NCBI GenBank assembly: GCA_964624585.1
Contig: CAZUXE010000004.1
Span: 1-64,000, forward strand
Direction: 5' to 3'
Source of the DNA: CAZUXE01 sp964624585
GTDB taxonomy: Bacteria; Hydrothermota; Tepidihabitantia; B3-TA06
DNA length: 64,000 nt
The notes beneath the pieces were generated by a model, which was given only the letters and a program-made list of their open reading frames with translations, made no database searches and had not been told where the DNA came from. Of the stretch, positions 1-7,350 are shown one piece after another (within the stretch, counting starts at the first letter, position 1; every line of letters starts with the position of its first letter). The position numbers and the translations under genes are program-made.

Positions 1-328
1 CCCTGATAGGAGTTACTCTACTTCAGCTTATTTAGCGACTGATATGAGGGTGGATCTAACTTAACTCTGATAAAGCGCTAATCCATTAAAACCGCCTTAG
101 AGACCCTTAATCCACAATAAGCAACCAACACCATTAAGGTTGATGGTACAGTTAAGTAGAGGGGTGTCTATGACGATGTATGGGCGTTTTAAGTGGTTGG
201 TAATGGGTGAATTAAGGCTAGAAAAACGGCAGGACGGCTAATCATGTGATTTTGGGCTAAAATTCTGGGTTTTTGGCTTCTCTGCAAATTTAGCATTCCT
301 GCGTATAAACTTACAATAAAGGAGAAAA
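1..328. other. Leading segment without a recognisable gene
   Basis: No open reading frame with a convincing start, no tRNA-like cloverleaf and no strong terminator were seen. The segment ends in the ribosome binding site (AAAGGAG) of the gene at 329. It may hold the promoter of that gene, but no good -35/-10 pair was found. Upstream sequence is missing, so it may be the tail of an untranslated region. Confidence 0.4.
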
Positions 329-604
329 ATGTTCCTTGTAATTGTCATTATTTTGGTTATAATTGGTTTCGCGGTAGGCGCCGGCATAAGTCTTGGTGCT
401 TGGACTGTTGATTCAGCGCGGCTTCGTTTTGGTCGCAATACAGGTAAGCGTGAAAGCTTGCAATCTAAAGTTGGGGATCTCAATCAGACTACTGGCGAAG
501 TGCAACCAGTTAAGCGTTCATCGTCGGAGAAAGAGACTGAGGCCACTGAGGGGCCACCTGTCAGTCGTTCGGAATCCCCAGCTAAAACAATAATCACAGA
601 TTAA
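329..604 (+). CDS. Small single-pass membrane protein
   Basis: 91 residues. Residues 2-22 form one strongly hydrophobic segment (Leu/Ile/Val-rich, ending in Gly-Ala-Gly), followed by a polar, charged tail rich in Ser, Glu and Lys, so the likely topology is an N-terminal anchor with a soluble tail. A clear AAAGGAG ribosome binding site lies about 6 bases before the ATG. The gene is followed 9 bases later by the LRR gene and is probably co-transcribed with it. The family is not recognised. A holin or spanin-like role cannot be excluded, but nothing specific supports one. An imperfect copy of the dispersed palindrome (GGCCACTGAGGGGCC) lies within the gene at 541-555. Confidence 0.7.
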   Translation: MFLVIVIILVIIGFAVGAGISLGAWTVDSARLRFGRNTGKRESLQSKVGDLNQTTGEVQPVKRSSSEKETEATEGPPVSRSESPAKTIITD

Positions 605-613
605 GGAGTACTG

Positions 614-1174
614 ATGCCTGATAAAAATAGCGATGATGGGATGCATCTAAGAACCCGTGAAGAGGAAGAGCTAGAAAAGCTAGCTGATATAGCAGGGAAG
701 GTGCGTCATATAAGTACAGGTGATGAGATGAATCACGAAAAACATGAACAGCTAGCTGGTGGGACGTATCAAGAAAAACTTGTTGCCACAGTTACTTTTT
801 GGCCGCCCTGCAGGACGTGTAAATACGCTGGCGGCGATACTCAACGGTTGACTTCGCGTAGGCTCAAAACATTTCAAGAAGTTGGCAACGTGGACGTTAT
901 AGAGATCAATCAGCAGCAACTTACCGAAGATATGCTTGACTTTGTGTCACGCTGTCTCAATGTTAAGGAGGTGCGATTAGATCATACCAACCTAGAAGAC
1001 AAAGACTTGAAATATTTCGAGAAGCTAACCCAGTTAAGGGAGCTTCATATAGACCAGACAAAGGTTACGAGAGCAGGAATCGAAGCTTTAGAGAAAAAGA
1101 TCCCTAACTGTGTAATCTTTGTCTCTCAAGAGACATGGAAATCAATAAAGGAGGATAGCCGTGTTGATTGCTAA
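614..1174 (+). CDS. Leucine-rich-repeat protein
   Basis: 186 residues. The C-terminal half (about residues 105-175) reads as two to three consecutive leucine-rich repeats of the pattern xVxxLxLDxTxLxDxxLxxLxxLxxLxxLxIDxTKVTxxGIxxLxxxIPxC. That style, ending in PNC plus a beta strand, is very common in Planctomycetes and related bacteria. The N-terminal third is charged and helical, and a PPCRTC cysteine pair lies near residue 71. LRR domains usually mediate protein-protein contact, but the partner here is unknown. The gene overlaps the next one by 14 bases and shares its direction, so the two are probably one operon. Domain assignment is from pattern recognition only. Confidence 0.65.
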   Translation: MPDKNSDDGMHLRTREEEELEKLADIAGKVRHISTGDEMNHEKHEQLAGGTYQEKLVATVTFWPPCRTCKYAGGDTQRLTSRRLKTFQEVGNVDVIEINQQQLTEDMLDFVSRCLNVKEVRLDHTNLEDKDLKYFEKLTQLRELHIDQTKVTRAGIEALEKKIPNCVIFVSQETWKSIKEDSRVDC

Positions 1175-2234
1175 AGCTGAAGGCAGTATCGCTCTCAGCA
1201 GCCGGCGTTGCAACCTCCTTGTTATCGCTCGCAAAAATAGCATTGAGAGGGCATACAAAAAAGTAATAGACGCACTCGTGCCACAAACCGATCGTGAAAC
1301 AACCATGGGTAAATTTGAACTAGATTTTAGATCTGCTGAAGAAGAAAATAATTTCTACGAGACTATTGATCTGATTACTAACGCTGAGATAATTTTTACA
1401 GACGTTAACAACCTTCTTGAAGGCGAATTAATGATGTATGCTCGCAAAAAAATAACAAACCCAAGCGTAGGTACTGTACCGTCAGATGTTCAGGCAGGTA
1501 AAATTGATTTATTCCTCCGTCGAGTTGATGAAGTAATACGTCTTATGTCTTTTTTTCAGCACTCTGGAAGAATGGCGTTCGGTGAAGCGCGCAAGATTCG
1601 CGACGAGTATTGTGTCAGCGATCTAAGCAGCGCCTTTGCCAGAGAAAAAATGGCAGACGTGATTGTAAAAAGAGAACTAGATAAAACGCTGAGAGCGGCT
1701 AAGAGGTTGCTTGATATATTCTTAGATAACGACGCAGGTCGTCTTGAATTTAAGATAGGAGGCGTTAATCAATTTGTCTTTTCACTCAGCGACGAAGAAT
1801 TTGAGTTCTGGGCATCTCTTAGTAGTCTTTGGCGCTTGGGTTTCAGAAAACTTAATCAACGTGTTGACGGAGAGCTTTTCAGGTACGCACTGAAAAAAAT
1901 AATTGGTACAGAAACTATAAAGTCAGGAGAACGAGCGCGCGAAGAAATCCTTGGACGGTTTGCTAACCAATTTGATAACGTAGTTCAATGGGCACATCTA
2001 CTTAATGAATCTGCCGAAGACTTGTCAATGACTGCCGCTGAACTGAGGCGAGATTTTTGCGTTGATTTACCTGTTAATCCTAAAGTTGACGAGATTAACC
2101 CCCTCTCTGAACATGTCGAAGGACATGTCGAAGGACATGTCGAAATCGAACCCCACTCTATTGACCCCCCTTTAGGCAAGGGCAACGATAAACGTAAGCC
2201 AGGTGATTACGGAGTTAGCTGTAGCGGCGTCTAG
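1161..2234 (+). CDS. Hypothetical protein, helical, with short tandem repeat near C terminus
   Basis: 357 residues from GTG, chosen because AAGGAGGA lies 5 bases upstream, although the start falls inside the preceding gene. The protein is largely helical and charged with no membrane segment. Two stretches look internally similar (around residues 50-105 and 200-255: SxEEExxFxxxxxL...ELxxYAxKKI), which suggests an ancient duplication. Near the C terminus a 12-bp unit is repeated three times (2109-2144), giving His-Val-Glu-Gly copies. I do not recognise the family. It lies between the LRR gene and another unknown helical gene, apparently in one transcript. Confidence 0.65.
   Translation: MLIAKAEGSIALSSRRCNLLVIARKNSIERAYKKVIDALVPQTDRETTMGKFELDFRSAEEENNFYETIDLITNAEIIFTDVNNLLEGELMMYARKKITNPSVGTVPSDVQAGKIDLFLRRVDEVIRLMSFFQHSGRMAFGEARKIRDEYCVSDLSSAFAREKMADVIVKRELDKTLRAAKRLLDIFLDNDAGRLEFKIGGVNQFVFSLSDEEFEFWASLSSLWRLGFRKLNQRVDGELFRYALKKIIGTETIKSGERAREEILGRFANQFDNVVQWAHLLNESAEDLSMTAAELRRDFCVDLPVNPKVDEINPLSEHVEGHVEGHVEIEPHSIDPPLGKGNDKRKPGDYGVSCSGV
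2109..2144 (+). repeat. Three-copy 12-bp tandem repeat inside a gene
   Basis: The unit GGACATGTCGAA occurs three times head to tail; the first copy has one change (GAACATGTCGAA). The length is a multiple of three, so the reading frame is kept and the protein carries His-Val-Glu-Gly copies. This looks like a slippage-prone expansion. Confidence 0.9.
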
Positions 2235-2242
2235 GAGGCTTG

Positions 2243-2794
2243 ATGTTTATTTTTACAAACAAACATTCTAACGAAAGGGAAGCCTTAATGGCTTCCCATA
2301 AGATTTTAGTAAAACAGAACCACGTCGATATAATTGATGTCTATCTTGTAATTTTCAGTACATTTGCAAGGGACCCAGAAGAAATCAAGTGCATATACCA
2401 TATTTTTGAAGAACTCAAGAACAGCTCGGTATTGCGGAGTACTATTTCAATGATCTCTGAAACCGGAATGCGCACTGAAGATATTGACGTATTGCTCAAC
2501 TTTGAGATTAGCGAGGCGCTGGCAACTCAACTTTATGCTTGGCCAGAAAAGCGTGTAAAACAGGTAATAGGTGAGATGAGAAAAGGTTCTAAGATAAACA
2601 ACAAACTCATTGACGATATCCACATGTTGCTAAAATCTTTGCTTGTATTCGATCGAGTAATAAAAACCTTACATAGAACCTACATCTCCGCTAAGTCAGC
2701 CTTGATGAATATCGATAAAGTCAAAAATCTCCCTAAGAGCATCTCAGAAAGTCAGAACACCCTCGGAGAAGTTTGTGAAATGCTAAAAGGATGA
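2243..2794 (+). CDS. Hypothetical helical protein
   Basis: 183 residues from ATG 2243, chosen because AGGAGG ends 4 bases before it; a TTG immediately upstream is less likely. A second in-frame ATG at 2288 has AAGGG ahead of it, but this site lies inside a perfect 8-bp hairpin (2277-2297). The protein is predicted mostly helical with no membrane segment. The C-terminal quarter has heptad-like spacing (IDKVKNLPKSISESQNTL). No family recognised. It is followed closely by a two-helix membrane protein and then by a strong terminator, so it belongs to the first transcription unit. Confidence 0.65.
   Translation: MFIFTNKHSNEREALMASHKILVKQNHVDIIDVYLVIFSTFARDPEEIKCIYHIFEELKNSSVLRSTISMISETGMRTEDIDVLLNFEISEALATQLYAWPEKRVKQVIGEMRKGSKINNKLIDDIHMLLKSLLVFDRVIKTLHRTYISAKSALMNIDKVKNLPKSISESQNTLGEVCEMLKG
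2277..2297. repeat. Perfect hairpin over a second possible start codon
   Basis: GGGAAGCC and GGCTTCCC are perfect 8-bp complements with a 5-base loop TTAAT. The loop and 3' arm contain the ATG at 2288 and the 5' arm overlaps its weak ribosome binding site. In RNA the structure could block that start. There is no T-run, so it is not a standard terminator. Confidence 0.6.
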
Positions 2795-2810
2795 AGGCCG
2801 CTGGTGAAAT

Positions 2811-3113
2811 ATGAATAATTTGCTTCCGAGAGTATTACGTTGTGCAGAGGGTTTCTTTTGGCTATTCACGCTCTTCCTAGCAATGATAGTCATTGTCTTA
2901 TGTGTAAATGAATATAGGGAAAAAAAAGAACAAGTAGCAACGTTACGCGCCCAGCCACCTGAGATCTCAGAAGAGATTGCCAAAACTAAAAAGAGAAAGA
3001 TACTACGACTGCACTGGAAGATGGTTGGCATTTGGATCCTTGTTGCGTACTGCATAGCGGCGATACCGCTTTCTTTCTGGCGAATTTCTCTGCTTTTTTT
3101 AGAAGCGAAATAA
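2811..3113 (+). CDS. Small membrane protein with two membrane segments
   Basis: 100 residues with two hydrophobic segments (about 14-32 and 74-96) separated by a highly charged loop rich in Lys, Arg and Glu. Two-helix proteins of this size include many holins, but the lysis enzyme is 23 kb away beside a better holin candidate, so I would not call this one a holin. The ribosome binding site is weak (GAAGGCC...ATG). It is the last gene before the double terminator at 3130-3177. Confidence 0.6.
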   Translation: MNNLLPRVLRCAEGFFWLFTLFLAMIVIVLCVNEYREKKEQVATLRAQPPEISEEIAKTKKRKILRLHWKMVGIWILVAYCIAAIPLSFWRISLLFLEAK

Positions 3114-3129
3114 CTGCAATGATAATTGT

Positions 3130-3177
3130 GCTGCCTCCTTAGTGGGGGCAGCCTCTTACTGAGAGGCTTTTTTTTTT
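3130..3177 (+). terminator. Strong intrinsic terminator with two tandem hairpins
   Basis: The first hairpin pairs 3130-3138 (GCTGCCTCC) with 3144-3152. The second pairs GCCTCT (3151-3156) with AGAGGC (3162-3167) and is followed by ten T residues (3168-3177). The two stems share bases 3151-3152, so they compete or stack. The hairpin plus T-tract is a textbook Rho-independent terminator ending the first transcription unit. Confidence 0.9.
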
Positions 3178-3241
3178 ACCTATTTCGGGTATACTTTGAT
3201 ATGACATTCTCAACAATAAATCAATAAGCAAGGAGAATAGT

Positions 3242-4159
3242 TTGGGCGAGAATCATGAGCAGGACAACCCTTCTGACAATGGACAAACCTTACCGTTTAA
3301 TGGTGGGCAATTTGGGTTGGGAGGCTTAGGCCTCAATTCTTTAGGTGAGGGCAGCATATTTTCTCTCCTCTCGATGCTTCCAAGAATGTTTTCCAATAAG
3401 TCTCGCGAAGAAATTTTGTACATGCTATATAACATAGCAGCCATAGAACCTAAGACGCCGATAGATAGTGAGCTTGAACCCCCTACATGGGAACCTAGGC
3501 CAGCTCAGCAAGATCAAGGCACGCAAGAAGAAAATATCAAGGAAGCAGTTGGGCCAGCAGCAGCATTTTCTGGTATTCCCAACCTAATCGAAATAATACA
3601 AGTGTTATGCTATTTCATAGTTAGTCATGACAACCAACTTGTTAACTATAAAAAGTCTGGACAACTAGCTCAGCGTTCATGGGAGAGGTTGCAAGAGATT
3701 GGGGACCCAAGGGGAGATATCAATAATCTAAACGAAGCTGTTGGTGAATTAATGTCTGCCCATAGAGAGACTCAGCGAGCCGTTGCTGCAGCGACCGGAT
3801 CATATAGGGATATTATAGAAAATGGGGCTCCTCCTCCTCCTCAGTTTAACGAGCTACCTCAAGAAGACTTGAAGCCTGAGGATATTGCAGCTAACCAACA
3901 AGAGGAAGAGCTGACGCAAGCAGAGTCAAACTCTAAGAAACCTGAGCCTGAGCCTGAGCCTGTTAAAGAGGACGAAATTGTCAAAGAACGGATAGAGCGC
4001 AAACAAATTGAAGTTCAAAAGGAGGAAGAGGAAAAGGAAGAGGAGGAAGAAAAAAGGGACGAAGAACTTGAAAGACAGTGGGCGAATAGGTTCCCTTATC
4101 TGCCTCGCTGGGTGGTTAATACTAAAAGGAAAAAGGTTCCGAAGGAGAACAACATTTGA
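3242..4159 (+). CDS. Acidic, low-complexity protein
   Basis: 305 residues from TTG 3242, chosen because AAGGAGA lies just upstream and no ATG fits. The N-terminal 50 residues are Gly/Leu-rich (GGxFGLGGLG pattern). The middle (110-200) is helical with possible coiled coil. Residues about 225-290 are extreme low-complexity Glu/Lys, including a Pro-Glu repeat (3943-3962) and runs of Glu. The family is not recognised; the composition suggests a disordered linker or scaffold. A TATACT box (3190-3195) about 45 bases upstream follows the terminator and may be its promoter, though a matching -35 is not clear. It overlaps the next gene by 4 bases (TTGA). Confidence 0.6.
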   Translation: MGENHEQDNPSDNGQTLPFNGGQFGLGGLGLNSLGEGSIFSLLSMLPRMFSNKSREEILYMLYNIAAIEPKTPIDSELEPPTWEPRPAQQDQGTQEENIKEAVGPAAAFSGIPNLIEIIQVLCYFIVSHDNQLVNYKKSGQLAQRSWERLQEIGDPRGDINNLNEAVGELMSAHRETQRAVAAATGSYRDIIENGAPPPPQFNELPQEDLKPEDIAANQQEEELTQAESNSKKPEPEPEPVKEDEIVKERIERKQIEVQKEEEEKEEEEEKRDEELERQWANRFPYLPRWVVNTKRKKVPKENNI

Positions 4160-4446
4160 ATCGAGCAGGTTTAGCGAAATGGGTAATAGATAGATTGAGC
4201 GAATTAGTCTTAATTGATAAAATAAAAAAGGAAGAAGTGTTTGAGATTGTGCAATCCACAGCAAATGTAGAGGCTCTTCAATGCAAACTAGTTGGGAACA
4301 AGATAATCATACTGCCTGGAACCTCAACATGGAGATCTTTTAGCGCTAAGTTTCCAGGTTATGGAACTTACACTGTAATAACAAAGGGAAAGCGGATCAA
4401 AATTCTTGGCGACGAAAGTACGTTAGTGGAGCTTGGCAATGCCTAA
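4156..4446 (+). CDS. Small hypothetical protein
   Basis: 96 residues from TTG 4156, which overlaps the stop of the preceding gene; GAAGGAG sits 9 bases upstream. The C-terminal half is beta-rich (NKIIILPGTSTW...YTVITKGKRIKIL) with no membrane segment or cysteine motif. The neighbours suggest translational coupling to the acidic protein and to the ligase that follows. No family recognised. Confidence 0.6.
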   Translation: MNRAGLAKWVIDRLSELVLIDKIKKEEVFEIVQSTANVEALQCKLVGNKIIILPGTSTWRSFSAKFPGYGTYTVITKGKRIKILGDESTLVELGNA

Positions 4447-5869
4447 GTCTAAGTATCCAAAGCCTTTCAACGCTGACAAGAAAGCGATTGATCTACCTGT
4501 TCTGGCTCGTCCTGAAAAATGGCGATTTGTTATACAAGAGCATGTTGCCGACAAAGCTGGTAGGCACTATGACGTGCGTGTAATAGACCCAAAGGGGAAG
4601 ATTGCTTACTCTTGGGCTGCACGCAGACTGCCTGCTAATGGGCAAATAACTGGAGCGTTTAGGCAACCAGACCACTCAGTGGCCTCGGCTGAGTTTGAAG
4701 GTAGCATCCCTGAAGGGTACGGTAAGGGTGAAGTGAGAAAGATTATGGATGCTGATGCAGATATATTGTATTCTGGCCCACAAAAGATGCGCTTAGCTAT
4801 CCATAAGGGCAAGAGAACAGATGAGCTTATTTTCATTAAGGGTAAAGACAGGGACGTCGCAGATAGCTGGATGTTACGGAACATTACACCTACGAGGAGC
4901 AAGCTCAACATACCTGCTGATAAACCTGCCTATAAATCAATAACGGAAGAGGAAGCGAATAAGCTTATAGCGGCTGATAATTGGTTAGCTATGCCAAAAC
5001 TTGACGGAGCTGCAGTGTACATACGATTGCGACCAGGAAAGCAGATGCAAGTTTTTTCTTACCGTCCACCGAAAGGGAATCCTGATGAATTAATTCAACA
5101 CACTTATAGAATTCCACAGATAGTAGGTCAGCCTATAGACAAGCTACCCAAGGGAAAGAAAGAAATAATCTTAAGGGGTGAGTTGTATGCTCTCGGAGAG
5201 GACGGGAAAGCGTTACCTTCGGAAAAGATAAGTGGTATCCTTAACTCTGGGGTAGTGCGAAGTCGAGAACTTCAAAAGAAACAGAAAGTAAGAATGAGGC
5301 TTGCGGTTTTTGATGTTGAGTCGGTTGACGGTGTTAATTTGAGAACGACGCCTTACTCGCAGAAGCTTGACTTATTAAGAGAGACTAGCATAACCGTTCC
5401 TCATTTGGACGTTCCAGTATTCGCAATATCCCCAGAGCATAAGAGCGAGCTTTACGATCAAATAAGGGCGGACAAGTTTCCAGACACAAGCGAAGGTCTC
5501 GTATTTTGGAAGCTTGACGAGCCTGCTGCCCCACGTAAGATGAAGTTTCGCGAGCAGTACACAGGGTATATCAAAGGAATATTTCCATCAACAAAGCAAG
5601 GAGAAGCAGGAGGCTTACAGGTCTCATGGAAAGAACACTCAGAGCCAGTTGTTCGAATTGGTACAGGATTTTCTCGGCGGCAAAGACAGGATATGCTTGC
5701 AAGACCGGATCAGTATCTAGGCCGGAAGATTTCCTTTACTGGACAAGGTGTTTACGAAAACAAAGACAACCCTAACTTGTCAACTGTAAGGTCTCCATCG
5801 TTTCAGCATATCCACATGGATGAATCGGACCTTGTTGATGTGAATACAGAGAAGAGGAATAATGATTAA
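4439..5869 (+). CDS. Fusion of LigD-type 3'-phosphoesterase and ATP-dependent DNA ligase
   Basis: About 476 residues; the start is ATG 4439, or TTG 4433 two codons earlier, and positions below count from 4433. Residues 30-150 match the 3'-phosphoesterase (PE) domain of bacterial LigD: H37, H45, D47 and R49 in RFVIQEH...RHYDVRV, then H81 and the EGSIPEGYGKG strand. In LigD this metal-dependent domain trims 3'-phosphate and 3'-ribonucleotide ends. Residues 184-440 are a nucleotidyltransferase ligase: motif I K189-L-D-G192 (the lysine that receives AMP), ILRGELYAL (E250), SEGLVFWK (motif IV), MKFRE (motif V) and an OB-like end. The LigD polymerase domain is absent. The enzyme would seal nicks or breaks after cleaning 3' ends. 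It overlaps the zinc-ribbon gene (ATGA). Confidence 0.88.
   Translation: MPKSKYPKPFNADKKAIDLPVLARPEKWRFVIQEHVADKAGRHYDVRVIDPKGKIAYSWAARRLPANGQITGAFRQPDHSVASAEFEGSIPEGYGKGEVRKIMDADADILYSGPQKMRLAIHKGKRTDELIFIKGKDRDVADSWMLRNITPTRSKLNIPADKPAYKSITEEEANKLIAADNWLAMPKLDGAAVYIRLRPGKQMQVFSYRPPKGNPDELIQHTYRIPQIVGQPIDKLPKGKKEIILRGELYALGEDGKALPSEKISGILNSGVVRSRELQKKQKVRMRLAVFDVESVDGVNLRTTPYSQKLDLLRETSITVPHLDVPVFAISPEHKSELYDQIRADKFPDTSEGLVFWKLDEPAAPRKMKFREQYTGYIKGIFPSTKQGEAGGLQVSWKEHSEPVVRIGTGFSRRQRQDMLARPDQYLGRKISFTGQGVYENKDNPNLSTVRSPSFQHIHMDESDLVDVNTEKRNND
4672..4682. repeat. Dispersed palindrome, partial copy (inside ligase)
   Basis: CCACTCAGTGG is an 11-bp perfect palindrome (5-bp arms around one base) matching the core of the dispersed GCCACTNAGTGGC family. 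It is coding here (His-Ser-Val) and lies in the phosphoesterase domain. Confidence 0.5.
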
Positions 5870-6047
5870 ATACTTTAATTCTGAAAGCTTTTCAGGGCAA
5901 AATATCATTTGTTCTAATTGTGGGAATATAATTGGGGAAGATGGAGACTCAGCAAGACAGCTTTGCAAGGCTTGCAGAGAAAGACTAAAAGAGGCAGAAG
6001 ATGAGCAACAGCGTAATATACACTCGAAAGATAAGCCCGAGAATTAG
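5862..6047 (+). CDS. Small zinc-ribbon protein
   Basis: 61 residues with a CSNCGN...CKAC pair of CxxC knuckles 18 residues apart, the usual layout of a zinc ribbon, followed by a charged Glu/Lys tail. Its ATG overlaps the ligase stop (ATGA), so it is translationally coupled. It overlaps the following radical SAM gene by 47 bases in another frame. A nucleic-acid or protein-binding accessory role is likely, but the partner is unknown. Confidence 0.65.
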   Translation: MIKYFNSESFSGQNIICSNCGNIIGEDGDSARQLCKACRERLKEAEDEQQRNIHSKDKPEN

Positions 6048-6828
6048 CGATGACCCATTCCGGGAAGGGGTAAAAATATTAACTTGGGCAAAGGGTTGCA
6101 CGGAAGAGTGTTCTTTTTGTCGGTCTGGTGCAGGTGAAGGTCTGATCTTGTCAGATAAGCCAAATGATATTGACTTAGTTGTTCGTAAATTCCTCAGACA
6201 GGAAACAAAACCAGTTGTTCTTGATGCTACTGTAAATATTGATGGATTTCTTGAGCCGGTTGCTGCGGAGTTGGTGAGGGTCATAACAGCTTTTGCTGAC
6301 AAAAATAAAAACTTAAAAGAGCATAAACTCTTAATTTCAACTAGACAAGCTAAAGTACCCAACCTCTTTGCAGCAACCTGCCCTGAAATGAATAATATTA
6401 TCTTCAGAGTTTATCTTACCGCTTGGGATTTATATGCCATGTATGAAACAGGCTGTCCATCCCCATTTGAGCGTATTCAGATGCTGCAGTCTCAGCCATT
6501 CCAATCATTGCTTGCAAGAGGAGCTAAGGTTGAAATAGTGTTTGGACCTGTTGCCACTGGCAGATTCATGTTCATGCGTACGACTATCGATAGCTTAGCT
6601 AAAGCCAACATTGTACGTTTTGTACGGATTCAACCTATTGAAATCGATCCGCAGTACGAAATAACAGCTCAACAAGCTTTTGTATGCGGACATTATAAAT
6701 TAACTAAGGACTCATCGACTCGAAAGATGGTACTGAGGAAAAACGCAAGAGACGAATTAATTGACAAGGTGACCCAGTACGTTGAGCAGAAAGGGTTTCA
6801 AGTTATTTCCGATTCGCTTGAGCACTAG
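6001..6828 (+). CDS. Radical SAM superfamily protein
   Basis: 275 residues. C33-x3-C37-x2-C40 in KGCTEECSFC is the signature that binds the 4Fe-4S cluster used to cleave S-adenosylmethionine. The rest fits a short TIM-barrel: FxVxLDATVNIDGFLEP (strand beta 2 region), LLISTRQAKVP, IIFRVYLTAWD and VEIVFGPVATGRFMF alternate as strands and helices. No second cluster (SPASM) motif is evident at the C terminus; only one further CG pair occurs (VCGHYK). The substrate cannot be predicted. The start at ATG 6001 lies in the zinc-ribbon gene, with AGAGGCAG as the ribosome binding site. The gene ends just before a strong terminator. Confidence 0.75.
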   Translation: MSNSVIYTRKISPRISDDPFREGVKILTWAKGCTEECSFCRSGAGEGLILSDKPNDIDLVVRKFLRQETKPVVLDATVNIDGFLEPVAAELVRVITAFADKNKNLKEHKLLISTRQAKVPNLFAATCPEMNNIIFRVYLTAWDLYAMYETGCPSPFERIQMLQSQPFQSLLARGAKVEIVFGPVATGRFMFMRTTIDSLAKANIVRFVRIQPIEIDPQYEITAQQAFVCGHYKLTKDSSTRKMVLRKNARDELIDKVTQYVEQKGFQVISDSLEH

Positions 6829-6844
6829 AGCAACCTTCTTCCTT

Positions 6845-6897
6845 CCCCCTCCTAAGCCATAAAGGCCTCTTGGAGGGGGTTTCTTTTGTCTTTTTTG
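6845..6897 (+). terminator. Intrinsic terminator overlapping the next ribosome binding site
   Basis: CCCCCTCCTAAG (6845-6856) pairs with CTTGGAGGGGG (6869-6879) with one bulged base, then a T-rich run (6880-6897). The 3' arm GGAGGGGG is also the only ribosome binding site for the TTG start at 6886. Folding would therefore both end transcription of the radical SAM unit and hide the start of the baseplate gene in read-through RNA. Confidence 0.85.
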
Positions 6898-7350
6898 CAG
6901 GTAAGCTTATATGTGATAGATATTAATGTAATTCGCATAGACAAGGTAACCGAAGAAGTTAGTCTTGGGTTTGGGTCTCAACCCAGAACGTGCATTGGAA
7001 ACCGAAAGGTAGTGCAACAGTTTGTGATGGGAATGTTGACCGATAAAGGCAGCGACTTTATGAGACCAGGTTTTGGTGGCGGGCTATCTACTATGCGAAT
7101 AAACACTTACTCAGCCGGAGAAGAGGGATTGCAGATTTTTACAGCTGATATTGTGGATAGGATGCGCTCTGTGAGGGATGAAATCATTGCAAGTCAACCA
7201 AAGGCAACAAAGTTGTTAGCAAGCGAAACCCTACTGAGGGCTGAACTTAAGAAGATTAATTTGTTGAGCGGGGAGCCTAAAATAGCAATTCACATAGACG
7301 TAATAACAGGCGATAACTCTCGCAAAAGAATACATTTAGAGCGGAGCTGA
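6886..7350 (+). CDS. Baseplate wedge protein, gp25/GpW-like
   Basis: 154 residues. The pattern GFGSQPRTCIGNRKVVQQFV...DKGSDFMRPGFGGGL is the core of the T4 gp25 / P2 GpW lysozyme-like wedge family, which joins the inner baseplate and helps start sheath assembly. The start is probably TTG 6886, 6 bases after GGAGGGGG; GTG 6913 is an alternative, and the first in-frame ATG is too far in (about 7030). The last bases overlap the ATG of the baseplate-J gene, as in many contractile systems where gp25 precedes gp6/J. Confidence 0.8.
   Translation: MSFLQVSLYVIDINVIRIDKVTEEVSLGFGSQPRTCIGNRKVVQQFVMGMLTDKGSDFMRPGFGGGLSTMRINTYSAGEEGLQIFTADIVDRMRSVRDEIIASQPKATKLLASETLLRAELKKINLLSGEPKIAIHIDVITGDNSRKRIHLERS

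Noticed and set aside
1..328. A gene or tRNA at the left edge
   Set aside because: Only short frames with stops and no ribosome binding site; no tRNA arms.
3167..3200. Promoter at TATACT 3190-3195
   Set aside because: The position 16-18 bp upstream is the terminator T-run with no -35 match. Noted only because the sequence near it (TTTCGGGTATACT) resembles that at 57393.
4156..4159. Overlap between the acidic protein and next gene as a frameshift
   Set aside because: Both have separate, plausible starts and the second has its own ribosome binding site; a 4-base TTGA overlap is ordinary coupling.
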